The position numbers were made by a program, and so were the translations under genes. From Cruorifilaria tuberocauda (lineage: Eukaryota > Nematoda > Chromadorea > Rhabditida > Onchocercidae), in the NCBI GenBank assembly GCA_013365365.1, contig JABVXU010000773.1, forward strand, positions 1-21,202: 21,202 nucleotides of DNA, read 5' to 3'. Under the pieces are notes generated by a model. That model made no database searches and was not told the origin of the DNA. It saw only the letters and a program-made list of their open reading frames with translations. Positions 11,818 through 21,202 of this stretch are shown here, in pieces; position 1 is the first letter of the stretch, and every line of letters begins with the position of its first letter.

Positions 11818-11940
11818 CTTCAAAAATCTTGCAAGTAGGTAGGAGTTAGTGATATTGTAAGGTGATCACATAAACTTTTTTGTGAAAGTCAATAAAATCT
11901 TGAAACCACAAAATGACATAAGAACCATTGACTTTTCATA

Positions 11941-14900
11941 TCATTTCAATCGGTTTTCAATGTAATCAGATGAAGGCCAATCGTGTGTTCGTCCTGAAAC
12001 ATACTAAAATTGTTCCCTGACATAAATAGCTAATTTACTGTCTGCTTAATATATTAAATCTTCATCTTTCATGCTTAATCTTTTCCAAAATTTCTCATAT
12101 AAAAGCAAAGTTAACATAGCAAAAAACAGCTCAATTGACCATAGAGAGTAATTAATAATCAGATTTTGCAGCGAAAAAAGATCAAGCAGAACATCATTGA
12201 GAATAATCTAATCATTAAATCGAATTATCTTCAATCCAATTAATAATGTTTCTCAGCATACATATGAAACAGTATGCAAAGCAATAAATACATTGGCTTA
12301 TAGATTACTGTAAAACGGTACGAAACGATTTTCAAATACCAAACAGTACCAAACTATTTGCTCCTCAGGACAATTGCGGTTATCCTATTCAACACACTAA
12401 CATGGATTATGTTCGTGTTTCTCATATAATGTGTCTTCGGTAAACAAAGCGATATGACGTCAACCCTTCAATCAAGCTATCTGAAGCATGGTCGCCCAGC
12501 TTCCAGATTATTTGCAACTGTCGGAAATAAATTTCATGATGAACCAGTACTGGAAACTACTAGCCATCACGCGCCATAATGAGAAGGAGTGAGATTTCAT
12601 ATGGGACGAAGGTTAAAGGTTAAACACTCTTACAGGAAAACAATAAATACAAAGCTAATCAAGCATAGAATAAAAACTAAGGAAAAGAAAAGCCCCAAGT
12701 GGTTAACATTAAACAAATGATCATATAAATAACTAAAAGTGCTAGGACCATTTTTTTCCCCAAAATGTTTAATTCTCAAAGTACAAAAACAACTGCTAAA
12801 GATAGTCCAGAAATAGTACTTAATAATAATAGTGGGCTTTACATTCTTATCTTTTTCTTCTTCATTTTCCTTATCTTTTTTTGCTACTCAATTCACTTCC
12901 TGTCCGTTAGAAAAATTTTATTAACATGTTAGGTTATTGAGAACACACCCGAAATAAAATATTTCAAAAATTTGGTGTTAACTATCATATTCCTCTGGCT
13001 TGCAAACAACATTAGCCCTGTACTATTAAATACCAACAGCTTCACAATCTTTTCATTTTTCCATAACATTGTCACAACCTTAAATGAACTTCGTACTCAA
13101 AAAGAAACGAAATAGCTCCGCATACTTATACCTTCATTCAATCATGTATATTGCACAAATAATTCTCCAGTGCCTGCATAAAATTTAAATTTTTTAGATA
13201 GTCGCTTCATACAGGCCTTGAAATTCTTTCACCCTTTCATTCTTTCCTTATTTTCGTCATAAACAGTATTACCCGACAATTTCAATTTGTCGTTTCATCT
13301 ACAAAGTATATAATACAGTCTGACTTCTTGCACAATTTACACAACGAATTTTTGCCCTATCAACAATCCAGAAATAGTAATTAACAGATAAATGAATAAG
13401 AAATAAATATGATACTGTACACTTAAGTCCCCGAAAAACATTTTAAAACAAGTATTTTTAATCACCATTACTCTGCAGTGACTCATCAGAAAATCAGGCT
13501 TAACAAAAACTGATTTTTGTATATACGCATACGAATGATATCTGCACAACCGTTTCATCAACAAAGCGAGAATAATTTTTTCACGATAATAACTAGCTAT
13601 TATCATGAAAAAGTTTTTCTGCTTATAACAGATGATACACATTTATCCAAGCCGAATTAGTCGCGAACTGCTGCACGAATTTATGAAATAAATTTATGCA
13701 AGACGTATTTTCCTGCTCTTTCTAGAGGGTTTTTTATAATTTTAAAGCAATTTTGTTGAAATAAACAACTGTCGCACTTACCAACGACGGTAAAAGCAAT
13801 TGGTTTGTTCCGAAAAATGCGTGTTGATACTTCCTTCACTGTTTTTGCTGTGACTGCCTAGAAATCAAAATCATTAAAACTTATTAGACAAAATAAATTA
13901 AGAATTGAGAAAATTACTCCACTACACTAATCTAAAGCTCTGAAAGAATGCTTGAGCAACGCAAAATCGAAATTACTACAAAAAGTTGCATTTCGTAAAT
14001 ATCAATAGACCAAACTGACAATTTTTCATATTGGTAATATCTATAAAATTATCAAAATGCAGAAAAATTGTTTACATTGATTCGTACTTCCAATTCGTGC
14101 ATAGGTATTCGTCTTCCATAACATAAAAGCTGCCTGCAAGCAATACCATTTCACTTATTAATAAAGATAAAATGAAATTTCTAATTCGAATCTACATTAC
14201 TCAATATCTCATTTCTTTGCTTTATTGGAAAATTTCAAGATATGTACAATAACTTTATTGCACAACGTATGATTATGAAAATAATCATCGTTCTGCTATA
14301 ATCGTCATCGTCACCATAATCATTAACAATAACAACAACCATATAGATAAATTGTACCAAAAACCCTTTTTCCTAATTAACAAATGCTAAATCATTTTCT
14401 GGCAAGTACTTGAGAATATTAACATTTGAAAAATAAACTAATGAAGATGACCTGAAAAAATTTTTCGACTGAAGATACACCGAAGAAATACTTTCAATAT
14501 TTAGAAAGGGTTTCAAAGTGGAATTTATTGTCGAAAACATTCTCTGAGTGTCATTGACAACAACAAATAAAATGATGAAAACAATTTTACCGACTTCGAT
14601 AAAACTTAAGAATTTGGAGAGAATTTTATCCAACCTGACAAAAAAAAGGGGAAACATTGAAATTACAACAATCGATGCATAAAATAAAATTAATATTATG
14701 TCAATTAAGTGACATCAGAACAACCATTGCATCGGTCTTGAGTTCTCAAATAATTGGACTTTCAAATTTGTGTACATTTTTTTTTCAAAAATTCTCTCGC
14801 TTCCAAAAAAGGAAAAGATTAGCAATACATAACAAAGAAGGAAGTAGGAGGAAAGATTAAAAAAAAAATTAATTAAAAGTAAACAAATATCAAGCGAAGG

Positions 14901-17900
14901 AATGGGAATTATCTGTTAATTAAATAAATGTGATCTGATTGCCAACGTATCTTGAGTAATATTATTTCTAATCTGCTATAAAACTAATCCTACTCTCCCG
15001 GAAAAAGGAAGATATAGTAAAAAAAATACACGAATTCATTCACATACACATTGGAATGCAAGTCGGCTGCTAAAAAATAAATTACATGTAATAATCGTTT
15101 TTCGCAAAGAAAACAAATTATCATAGAACAAGAATCTCTTCCCCCATTTACAGTATTTTCTACAAGGACAAATAAAATATCTGAACAATTTCCTTTTCTC
15201 ATTTCTGGTTCCCACTTTTACAGTTTCTGTTTTAGTTTAAAATGTACGTCAGAAGTCCATTTTTAATTTTTATCTTGTCGAATTTTCATGGAAATAAGAA
15301 GGAAAACATTATGGCACAGACGGCTGTAAATATTACAAATTAGAGTGAAATGTATATAAAAAATTGATAAACCTAAGAACAATTCTCACGCTTCTCACGA
15401 GAAGTTATGTTTAAAACATCATCTCAAGGTTAGATGCGTACTTCGCCGATAGACAGCAAATGTCCATCTACACTAGACACCATGCTTCTGCTTACTTCAT
15501 TTAACACTGGTTGTGGTACAAATACAGCTTTTATCGCGTTGTGTTATACAGTGAAATGACGTTTTCGTCTTCGGAAAATAGTATACTGGAAGTTGAACTT
15601 TGGAAGAGAGTTAAAGACAGTACGTCGGAATGCTTGTGATAGAATAAAATAAATAAAAAAATTCATAGCACTCGATACGACAACGATAAGATTGCTGATG
15701 TCGACAAAAAATGTAGCAGTGGTGGAAACAAGAAATTCTGAGGAACTAATGATATGTTCCGCAACATCTAAAGCAGTTGGCATAAGACGTGAAATCAAGA
15801 ATTTAGCCATCACAGTGATCAGGACAAGTTCGCAATCAGTGCTTCTAAGATGGGCGACACTACCAGTAGCGAAGAAGTTCTGTCGCTGTTTGTTAGCAGC
15901 ATGTATAGCCAAGAATATACGAGTTGAGATGATGAATAGTATGACGTATGGAAATAGTGAATAGAACAGCATTCCACCAATTATCCGATAACCAACCATA
16001 TAGGCACGTGTTTCTACCAGCGACGTCTGACTCACATGATATTCACCATCCAACTCATAAACAGACAATTCGAAAAATCTTGGAAGCGAGAAAATTACTG
16101 CGAACAAGGACACAGATGAAAGAGTTCGATGTATTCTTTGCGGTTTCACGTGACTGTCCAATGGTCTACAGAGTGCGCGGTATCGCTCAAACATCAACAC
16201 ACACATGAACCAAACAGATGCTGTTAAGGATGCATTGCTAAGCAGATAATAAGATGGAAAAAATCGAGCATAATTACCCAGTGATATGAAAAATGTCGGT
16301 ATACAGTATAATAACGCAGCACTGATCAGTAGTGCTGTGTCAGAAAATGCCAGCCATAAAAGGTAAGTATTAATCAAAGGTCGTGAGGTGTTGGAGGAAC
16401 GTTTTACCAAAGGGAAACACTTTTTAGATTGTGTAGCTTTCATCCGATTATCAGCACAGGTACCAAAAGTTCTGCGTGGTACCGCTAAAAAGTACATTGT
16501 ACACAGATTAAATATAATGCCAAACATCACCAATATCGCCGTTACGGGACCATTTAGTAAATAACCCATATAAGGTTGTTTACAATTGATAGGAAACGGG
16601 AAAAGATGACAAATGAAGCTGCGCTGCTTATCAAACAACAATTTCACAATAGACATCTAGAAAAAGTAGGACGGATTAACTCTGCTCTAAAATGCGCTAA
16701 AAGCCACGCCTGTCACACCATCTGAAGCTTTATATGCATTCCCTTCTTATAAATAGGACAAACCTACACCTATGCGTAATTATTTTTTTTATAATTTTTT
16801 TACAAAGCAATCAATTTAATTCCTTTCAAAGAAAAAAAAAGGAAATATGAGTTTTCTTTCACTAAACACGAACCAAATTTAACTTACACAAAAATCTAGA
16901 AGATATTTTCATCGGTAGTTTTTGATTATCTCCCTAATTAACAATAACGGTAAGAGTTTCTTATTCTAGTTTGTGTTATCATTCAATGCAATGATTTTTT
17001 CACTGACAGATGCATGTCTTGTATAGCTGAATACGAAGTTTCGAGAGAAATAATTATACCAGGCTAAAGAAGGAAAAATAAGTCCTTTCATAATCATTTC
17101 GGTGTACTGGGATTTTGAAAGGAACTTTCTATAATATCTTCTTTGATTAGAAGAAAAATTCCTGAGAAACGCTCGGGGAGCTATATTATATTCATTACTA
17201 AAAATGTAATCAAAACTTTAATTCGTCCAAGGTTAGAATGTGTTAGAAAGCAATTTATTTCCAAACTTGACCGGAGAAAAAAGCTCCCAAAAAAAACCCC
17301 TTTTGTAGACTTCAAGAAAATAAAAATCAGAAATACGTGCAAAACAGATGGGAAGGATCGGCGCGACGTTTGAAAGCTCTTAATCCAGTCTTTTCCATTT
17401 TTCAAGAATCGAATGATATCAAGTAGTGATAACTTTCTAATTATCAATAGTTTTATTCCTGCAATTACAACTGCTTTTAATTTTTAACAAAAATGAATAC
17501 CTGCCAATATCCTCACAAATTGGTGTGGATCCATCGAGCATGAGGGACATATTTGTCAATAATGATCGTTTTCCTCTTTCCACCTCTTCCTCAGTTATAT
17601 TATCACATAAGTCGATCCTAAAAGCAAAACATGCAAAATGCAAGCTTTAGAATCAAACTTTATAGTAAAATTCAAAAAACATACAGGAAATCCTGCCTTA
17701 TTTCACACCAATTTCTGATCCTTTTGATTAAGGGAAAGTGTTAAGGAAATAAAAGTACCATTGCTGCGTGATACTGTCAACAACAGCACGGGCTCCATTC
17801 TGCTCACATACAAAATAAACACCGACTAGACCAGTATCCTTATAACATGTATTAAAAGCTTGAAATGACTGAACCCGAGCATTCAAACCCAAACTTTGAG

Positions 17901-20513
17901 CCAAACGCGACGGCGCATTGATTCCAACTGCATTCGTTCGATCCCATTGTCCAATTAACTACAATACACAAATGTATAAATTTGAAAACTGTGGTTTAGG
18001 ATTAAATAAAAACAAGCTAGATTATGTCTAATTCTTGAAAATTAGCTCACTGTATTCGCAACCATTAAAGGAATATTATGAGGATGAGTCCATGAAGCTC
18101 CTTCAACGGCTAAAGCACCAAATACCATCGACATCCTTTCATCTCGGATGTCCTGCTAAAATTGCACCAGTAGATAGCGAGTTTAGACCTTTCATTTCAA
18201 TCATAAAATTCTGTTGGCGATAGTCAACATTAACGACTAATTATCTTTGATGTACAAATTTTATTATTTTTCGTTGTTGGCTTTTGATATGTAACTTGAA
18301 CTAAACCACTATAAATTACTTCTAAGCAAAATTCACTTACATCTAAGGATACACTATTCACTGAATAGTCACTCGATATCTTTATATATAAACAAGCCAG
18401 CAATATTTACTGTGTACAACGAAAAAAATTACAGGAATATAATTCCTCCTAGGAATTTAGCTCCATATTACTTAAATTTACTGACTTCAACTATAAGGCT
18501 TCGTTTTTCCATTGGCTCCTTCGTTCCTACCCATTACTAGGATATTTGGACTGAAGCATACATCAAGTACTGAATGAGAATGAATGATTAATGATAAATG
18601 TATAAATTGATATTTATGCTTCAAATTATGCGTGAATTGAATATGAAGTGAAATAAATTTTACGAAAGAAAATAATGACTGAAATCGAAAGAAACCAAAA
18701 TATCTCACATAGCTTGCGATAAACTTTCCAGATTCAGCTACGAAATTTTCATCAACGCCATCTAAATCACCAAAGTATTGTTTGCCTAAGTCTACTAATT
18801 TCTGGTGATCAACACCGCCTGCCGCTGCTAATACCATATGAGGTCCTCGGTAATGATCATTTATGTATTTCACCAAATCTCCACGTTGCAATGATCTGAA
18901 ATTATGACATAGTGCACCTGACCCTTCATTGTTGCAACAACTGAGAAATCGTCGATTACATAAACAAAGTTACGGAATTTTATCCTTAGAATCTTGAGCT
19001 TTTTTAGACATATAATCATTTTTAATATCAGAATCGTTTAATAGACAGAAATGTCTTACTTGATATTTTCAACGGGCCCAAGTATTGTTCTTGCAAGTGA
19101 GGTACCTTTGAAGGCACCTGCATGGAGATGATCAAACACAACCTCTTGCAAATTCTGCTCAACTTCTTGCATTTCACGCAATATTACACCACGCTCACGT
19201 TCAATTTCGACAGTTCTCAGCTGACTGTTACGTAATATATCGGCAAGAATTTCTACAGCTGCAAAAATTATTAGTCGTTGTTATTAATACAGAAACAATT
19301 CATTGTTGTTGAATGTATATCATAGACATTAGCAATCCAAACTATATCTTTTTAAAACAGAAATGAATTCAGTAAAAGAAATATTTGTACCTGATCCAAG
19401 GCTCATTTTTGTACCTGATATTTGTGCCTGATCCAAAGCTCAAAAGCTATATCAGGTGTCAGAGAATTCTGTAATTTAACACAACAAAAATATGCGAGCG
19501 ATAGCATTTACCGTGATCCACATCCTGCGAAAAACATTTTGCATAATATACTGTTTGTTCTCGCGAAGTATATGCATTTAAATGTGCACCCATATTTTCT
19601 ACCTCCAATTCCAAAGCTGATTGTGAACGTTTCATAGTACCCTTCAATGAAATATTTACCAAGCACAGAATATGGAACTCTGCGAAAACAGTTTGAACAG
19701 AAATAATCCAAAGGTTCAAAGATACATTATGTGAGAAGCACAACCTTAAAAGCCATATGCTCTAGGAAATGGGCAACACCATTATTCTTGTCATTTTCGA
19801 ACCGACTACCAGCGTCGATCCACACGCCTACCTGAAAAAACCATTACTCTTAATATAATATAGATTATGCAATAAAAGTCTGACTACCTTTCTTCTAAGA
19901 AAAGCTATACTAAACTACAACTCTTAGACTTAAGAATGTTTATAAAGCTATGAAATAGAAATATACATGGAGAATTAGATATGAGAAATATGCGTAATAA
20001 GCAAAAAGAGATGAATAATAAGAAAAGAACAATAGACGAAATATTAATGACGCGACGAGTAATACGTAAAGAAATTACCAATGATAAAACAAAATCACTT
20101 CTAACTTGACATGCAATACTTATCACTAAATATTGATGACAATTTGATAGAATTATAGTTCCGTGATTTGATATAACTAGGAATACACAAACCGTAGTGG
20201 TGAGAAGTTGAGAGTTTTCAGTAGCAATCCGGAAACCGTTATTTAATGAAGTTATCCGTGTTTCTGGTATATTTAAATAGACTGGCGATACAGTTCCAGC
20301 AGAATTATAAGAACGCAACTATAAAAATACTTATAGTTCAATTACGAGATGAAAAATAATCCAAAAAATCCAAAATTTGTTAAATCATGATAAAACACTA
20401 ACGAAGATACTTACAAAGGATGGTCGCTGCAAGCAAACGACAAAACGATCTGACAACTGGAAAAGATTATTACACCGCGATACTCCTCTCAATGCACGTA
20501 AAGAGGCACGCAT
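11941..20513 (-). CDS. mppb-1: Mitochondrial processing peptidase beta subunit, 12 exons
   Basis: Exons in coding order: 20513-20415, 20318-20193, 19831-19745, 19641-19512, 19258-19060, 18895-18709, 18152-18051, 17958-17759, 17617-17501, 14133-14076, 13857-13782, 11993-11941; phases agree and give 477 residues, the usual family length. It is the catalytic M16 metallopeptidase that removes targeting presequences in the mitochondrial matrix, together with the alpha subunit. The zinc site is intact: HFLEH at 96-100 (ligands H96 and H100, catalytic E99) and third ligand E176, with the same 76-residue spacing as yeast beta-MPP. Other family marks are [22 protein letters not shown] (345-353), [12 protein letters not shown] (404-415) and LLCYGRRIP. 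The N-terminus is Arg-rich, with RSY (35-37) as a plausible R-3 cleavage site. The ATG follows an in-frame TAG. The last exon ([12 protein letters not shown]) aligns with the WPDY-x-IR end of the family. Intron 9 contains the GPCR gene. Confidence 0.95.
12440..12462. promoter_or_regulatory. Candidate FOXO-type (GTAAACAA) and CRE (TGACGTCA) motif pair
   Basis: GTAAACAA at 12440-12447 matches the DAF-16/FOXO core. A full palindromic CRE, TGACGTCA, follows 7 bp later at 12455-12462. The pair lies about 1 kb upstream of the TWK start codon, inside the last mppb-1 intron, in a less AT-rich patch. The motif matches are seen directly; function is inference. Confidence 0.35.
13577..13612. repeat. 36-bp near-perfect palindrome without loop
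   Basis: Arms TTTTTCA/TGAAAAA and GATAATA/TATTATC surround a central CTAG, with only two mismatched pairs. It lies in mppb-1 intron 11. Confidence 0.85.
14134..15543 (-). other. mppb-1 intron 9, part downstream of the GPCR
   Basis: This part should contain the GPCR 3' UTR; an ATTAAA-type poly(A) signal is possible near 15262-15267. It ends at the acceptor TTGCTTGCAG of the next peptidase exon. The open frames at 14373-14657 and 14990-15202 on the minus strand show no family features and are probably chance. A region of ATC/AAC triplets lies near 14285-14340. Confidence 0.7.
15544..16656 (-). CDS. Class A GPCR, FMRFamide-peptide-receptor-like, single exon, nested in mppb-1 intron 9
   Basis: One open frame of 370 residues encodes a complete seven-helix receptor. 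TM1 is about 33-58 with GIIFN (N50). TM2 holds LAFSD (D106). TM3 ends in the ERY form of the DRY motif (157-159). TM4 is about 180-195, TM5 about 222-250 with P236, TM6 about 276-300 with P293, and TM7 about 313-340, where NPxxY is replaced by NFFIY (332-336), as in many invertebrate FMRFamide-type receptors. The first intracellular loop is long and basic (60-95). The third loop is short, and the C-terminus is basic. The ligand is probably a neuropeptide, coupled to G proteins at the neuronal or muscle surface (family inference). No cysteine is present at the start of TM3 or in the second extracellular loop. The chosen ATG directly follows TTTTTCTAG, a good trans- or cis-splice acceptor. The gene lies inside the peptidase intron on the same strand. 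Subfamily assignment is uncertain. Confidence 0.88.
   Translation of the reverse strand: MSIVKLLFDKQRSFICHLFPFPINCKQPYMGYLLNGPVTAILVMFGIIFNLCTMYFLAVPRRTFGTCADNRMKATQSKKCFPLVKRSSNTSRPLINTYLLWLAFSDTALLISAALLYCIPTFFISLGNYARFFPSYYLLSNASLTASVWFMCVLMFERYRALCRPLDSHVKPQRIHRTLSSVSLFAVIFSLPRFFELSVYELDGEYHVSQTSLVETRAYMVGYRIIGGMLFYSLFPYVILFIISTRIFLAIHAANKQRQNFFATGSVAHLRSTDCELVLITVMAKFLISRLMPTALDVAEHIISSSEFLVSTTATFFVDISNLIVVVSSAMNFFIYFILSQAFRRTVFNSLPKFNFQYTIFRRRKRHFTV
16657..16668 (-). promoter_or_regulatory. Splice acceptor immediately before the GPCR ATG
   Basis: ACTTTTTCTAG abuts the ATG directly. It may accept a spliced leader or join to an upstream noncoding exon. If the peptidase exon 9 donor used it, the frame would read five codons, AGA TGT CTA TTG TGA, and stop, so such a transcript would not encode either protein. 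Confidence 0.55.
16669..17500 (-). promoter_or_regulatory. mppb-1 intron 9, part upstream of the GPCR (likely GPCR promoter)
   Basis: This is the stretch from the peptidase exon 9 donor (CAG|GTATTC) to the GPCR acceptor. It has no recognised exon. A TATA-like CTATTTATAAG lies near 16745-16756, about 90 bp before the GPCR start. The overlapping open frames at 17143-17373 (plus) and 17181-17447 (minus) show no family features. Confidence 0.5.
18153..18708 (-). other. mppb-1 intron 6 (556 bp) with tandem TAG/CAG acceptor
   Basis: No gene is seen in it. The acceptor reads TTTTAGCAG, so splicing after TAG adds one Gln codon (exon start 18155) and after CAG does not (18152). Both keep the frame. 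Confidence 0.75.
19382..19442. repeat. Direct repeat of 24 nt in mppb-1 intron 4
   Basis: The segments 19382-19405 and 19419-19442 differ at two positions (core CCTGATCCAA). A partial third copy, TTTGTACCTGAT, lies between them. Confidence 0.85.
19832..20192 (-). other. mppb-1 intron 2 (361 bp)
   Basis: The donor ACG|GTTTGT and acceptor TTTTTTCAG join residues TTT to [10 protein letters not shown] in frame. Nothing else is recognised. A minus-strand frame running out of exon 2 continues about 290 nt into the intron by chance. Confidence 0.8.
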
Positions 20514-21046
20514 CAAACTTACGAAGCTCTTCTATCTCCCTGTAAGTGTTATAAATATTATAAAAATCTATAATTTTAACCGGAACTCGAGCTAATCAAA
20601 ACAACAGAAATGATAATGAATACTTCCCAACACAGCATCAGCAAATATGAGATTACAAAAATAACGCAGCTCTAAGGCTACAAACGCGTCTCACATAAAC
20701 TAACATGTTTCTCACATATTACAACCTAACATACTAACATGTTCGTTAAGTTCTTGATAAGCAGTAAGAAGTAATGGTTTAAAGTCTGTTTACATCAGTG
20801 ATAAGCTTATATTACTTTTTTCTCCATTATAAACAATGAATGTTGAATATGGGGATAGAGTCGTGAATGTTATGAAAATATTTATTGCTATTTTACAATA
20901 AGCTATTATTTCGCTTTTTCACACTATCGTTGGTACTGTTGATAAGGTAAGATTTTAACGGAATAATAAATTTAAAAAAATAAAGGAGATGACATACACA
21001 AACCTTTTTTTGATATACTTCTCTGTACATTTCCATTGAGTTATTG
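20514..21046 (-). promoter_or_regulatory. mppb-1 upstream region
   Basis: No coding exon is recognised. An acceptor-like ACTTACAG ends 26 nt before the start codon (20540-20542) and could take a spliced leader. The 11-mer ACTAACATGTT occurs twice, near 20699 and 20733, as a direct repeat of unknown role. Confidence 0.45.
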
Positions 21047-21202
21047 TTACCGGAAACAAAATATTCTATTACGATAATCTGATTTAACTTTTCGACTAAT
21101 CAATAGAATAGAGCATATCTGACGCGTATTTCTGGTGATTATGAAAAAAAATCACTTACTAGAAGTATGAATATCAGATTTATATCTGATCCAACTTCCA
21201 GG
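21047..21202 (-). CDS. Possible 3' end of an upstream gene (partial)
   Basis: On the minus strand the window begins with an open stretch that ends at a canonical donor (CTA|GTAAGTG, exon end 21160). Joining it to the acceptor GCGTCAG (exon 21118-21047) across a 41-nt intron gives a hydrophobic run, INLIFILLICSILLIS, followed by basic residues and a TAA. That would suit the C-terminal membrane segment of a membrane protein. A read-through of the donor also meets a stop soon after. The 41-nt intron would be shorter than the other introns here (92 nt or more), and there is no recognisable family. This is inference from splice signals and hydrophobicity only. Confidence 0.27.

Larger units (their letters stand above)
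11446..11940 (-). promoter_or_regulatory. mppb-1 3' UTR and TWK promoter/5' leader (495 bp between genes)
   Basis: This short interval separates the peptidase stop codon from the channel ATG on the same strand. It holds a poly(A) signal for the upstream gene and a pyrimidine-rich acceptor for the downstream one. It also has a 74-codon minus-strand open frame (11586-11810) that could be a leader ORF or chance. Base composition is visibly less AT-rich than the introns. Confidence 0.6.
11994..13781 (-). other. mppb-1 intron 11 (1788 bp)
   Basis: The donor is TTG|GTAAGT at 13781 and the acceptor is ATGTTTCAG at 11994. No other exon was recognised inside. It carries a 36-bp near-perfect palindrome (13577-13612) and a forkhead-like plus CRE-like motif pair (12440-12462). 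It also has short chance open frames, including a 101-codon minus frame at 13337-13642 and a 41-codon plus frame at 12454-12576. Confidence 0.85.

Noticed and set aside
12454..12576. Plus-strand 41-codon open frame starting in the CRE motif
   Set aside because: Short, no splice context or homology recognised; better treated as a possible regulatory patch.
13337..13642. Minus-strand open frame of 101 codons in peptidase intron 11
   Set aside because: Contains the 36-bp palindrome and has no family features; joining it to the peptidase does not give a family-like end.
13100..13740. Other possible last exons for the peptidase (several AGs followed by short frames)
   Set aside because: They give short tails unlike the family. 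The exon at 11941-11993 has a strong TTTCAG acceptor, correct phase and the expected [10 protein letters not shown] text.
14373..14657. Minus-strand open frame of 94 codons between GPCR and peptidase exon 10
   Set aside because: No recognisable domain, and composition matches the surrounding AT-rich intron.
15692..16208. Plus-strand open frames overlapping the GPCR
   Set aside because: Antisense shadows of the receptor coding sequence.
17181..17447. Minus-strand open frame of 88 codons upstream of the GPCR
   Set aside because: Overlaps another chance frame on the opposite strand, and the translation shows no receptor or peptidase similarity.
17501..20513. Peptidase gene appearing to end after exon 9, as if truncated before the GPCR
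   Set aside because: The missing C-terminal residues are found further downstream on the same strand in three exons (14076-14133, 13782-13857, 11941-11993) with matching phases and family-conserved sequence.

Overview
The window looks like nuclear DNA of a nematode. It is very AT-rich, its introns end in short U-rich acceptors, and it carries a TWK-type two-pore potassium channel, a peptide-receptor-type GPCR and mitochondrial processing peptidase beta. A clade III (filarial-like) worm would fit the base composition and long introns, but that is inference. All supported genes read on the minus strand. Exon models were built by hand from reading frame, splice sites and protein family conservation.

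Layout from high to low coordinates (5' to 3' on the minus strand). At 21047-21202 there is a weak candidate for the 3' end of an upstream gene. At 11941-20513 lies a complete 12-exon gene for mitochondrial processing peptidase beta (477 residues). Its ninth intron is 3367 bp long and contains a complete, uninterrupted 370-residue class A GPCR on the same strand (15544-16656). The peptidase gene continues beyond the GPCR with three small exons at 14076-14133, 13782-13857 and 11941-11993. Only 495 bp separate its stop codon from the start of the next gene. At 524-11445 lies a 10-exon TWK potassium channel (about 796 residues). A 6.75 kb intron splits the selectivity-filter codons of its first pore. 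Its cytoplasmic tail carries a degenerate 12-residue repeat centred on Gln-Thr, followed by a basic, Ser-rich end.

The most interesting points are: (1) the same-strand GPCR nested in a housekeeping mitochondrial protease gene; (2) the Gln-Thr repeat tail of the channel, which resembles multivalent LC8 dynein-light-chain docking arrays; (3) a final channel intron whose strongest acceptor would give an immediate stop and whose weaker acceptor adds 109 residues; (4) absence of both usual disulfide cysteines in the GPCR; (5) a possible GC-AG intron in the channel gene. The long introns hold simple repeats, several perfect palindromes and two candidate regulatory clusters, but no RNA gene that I could recognise.
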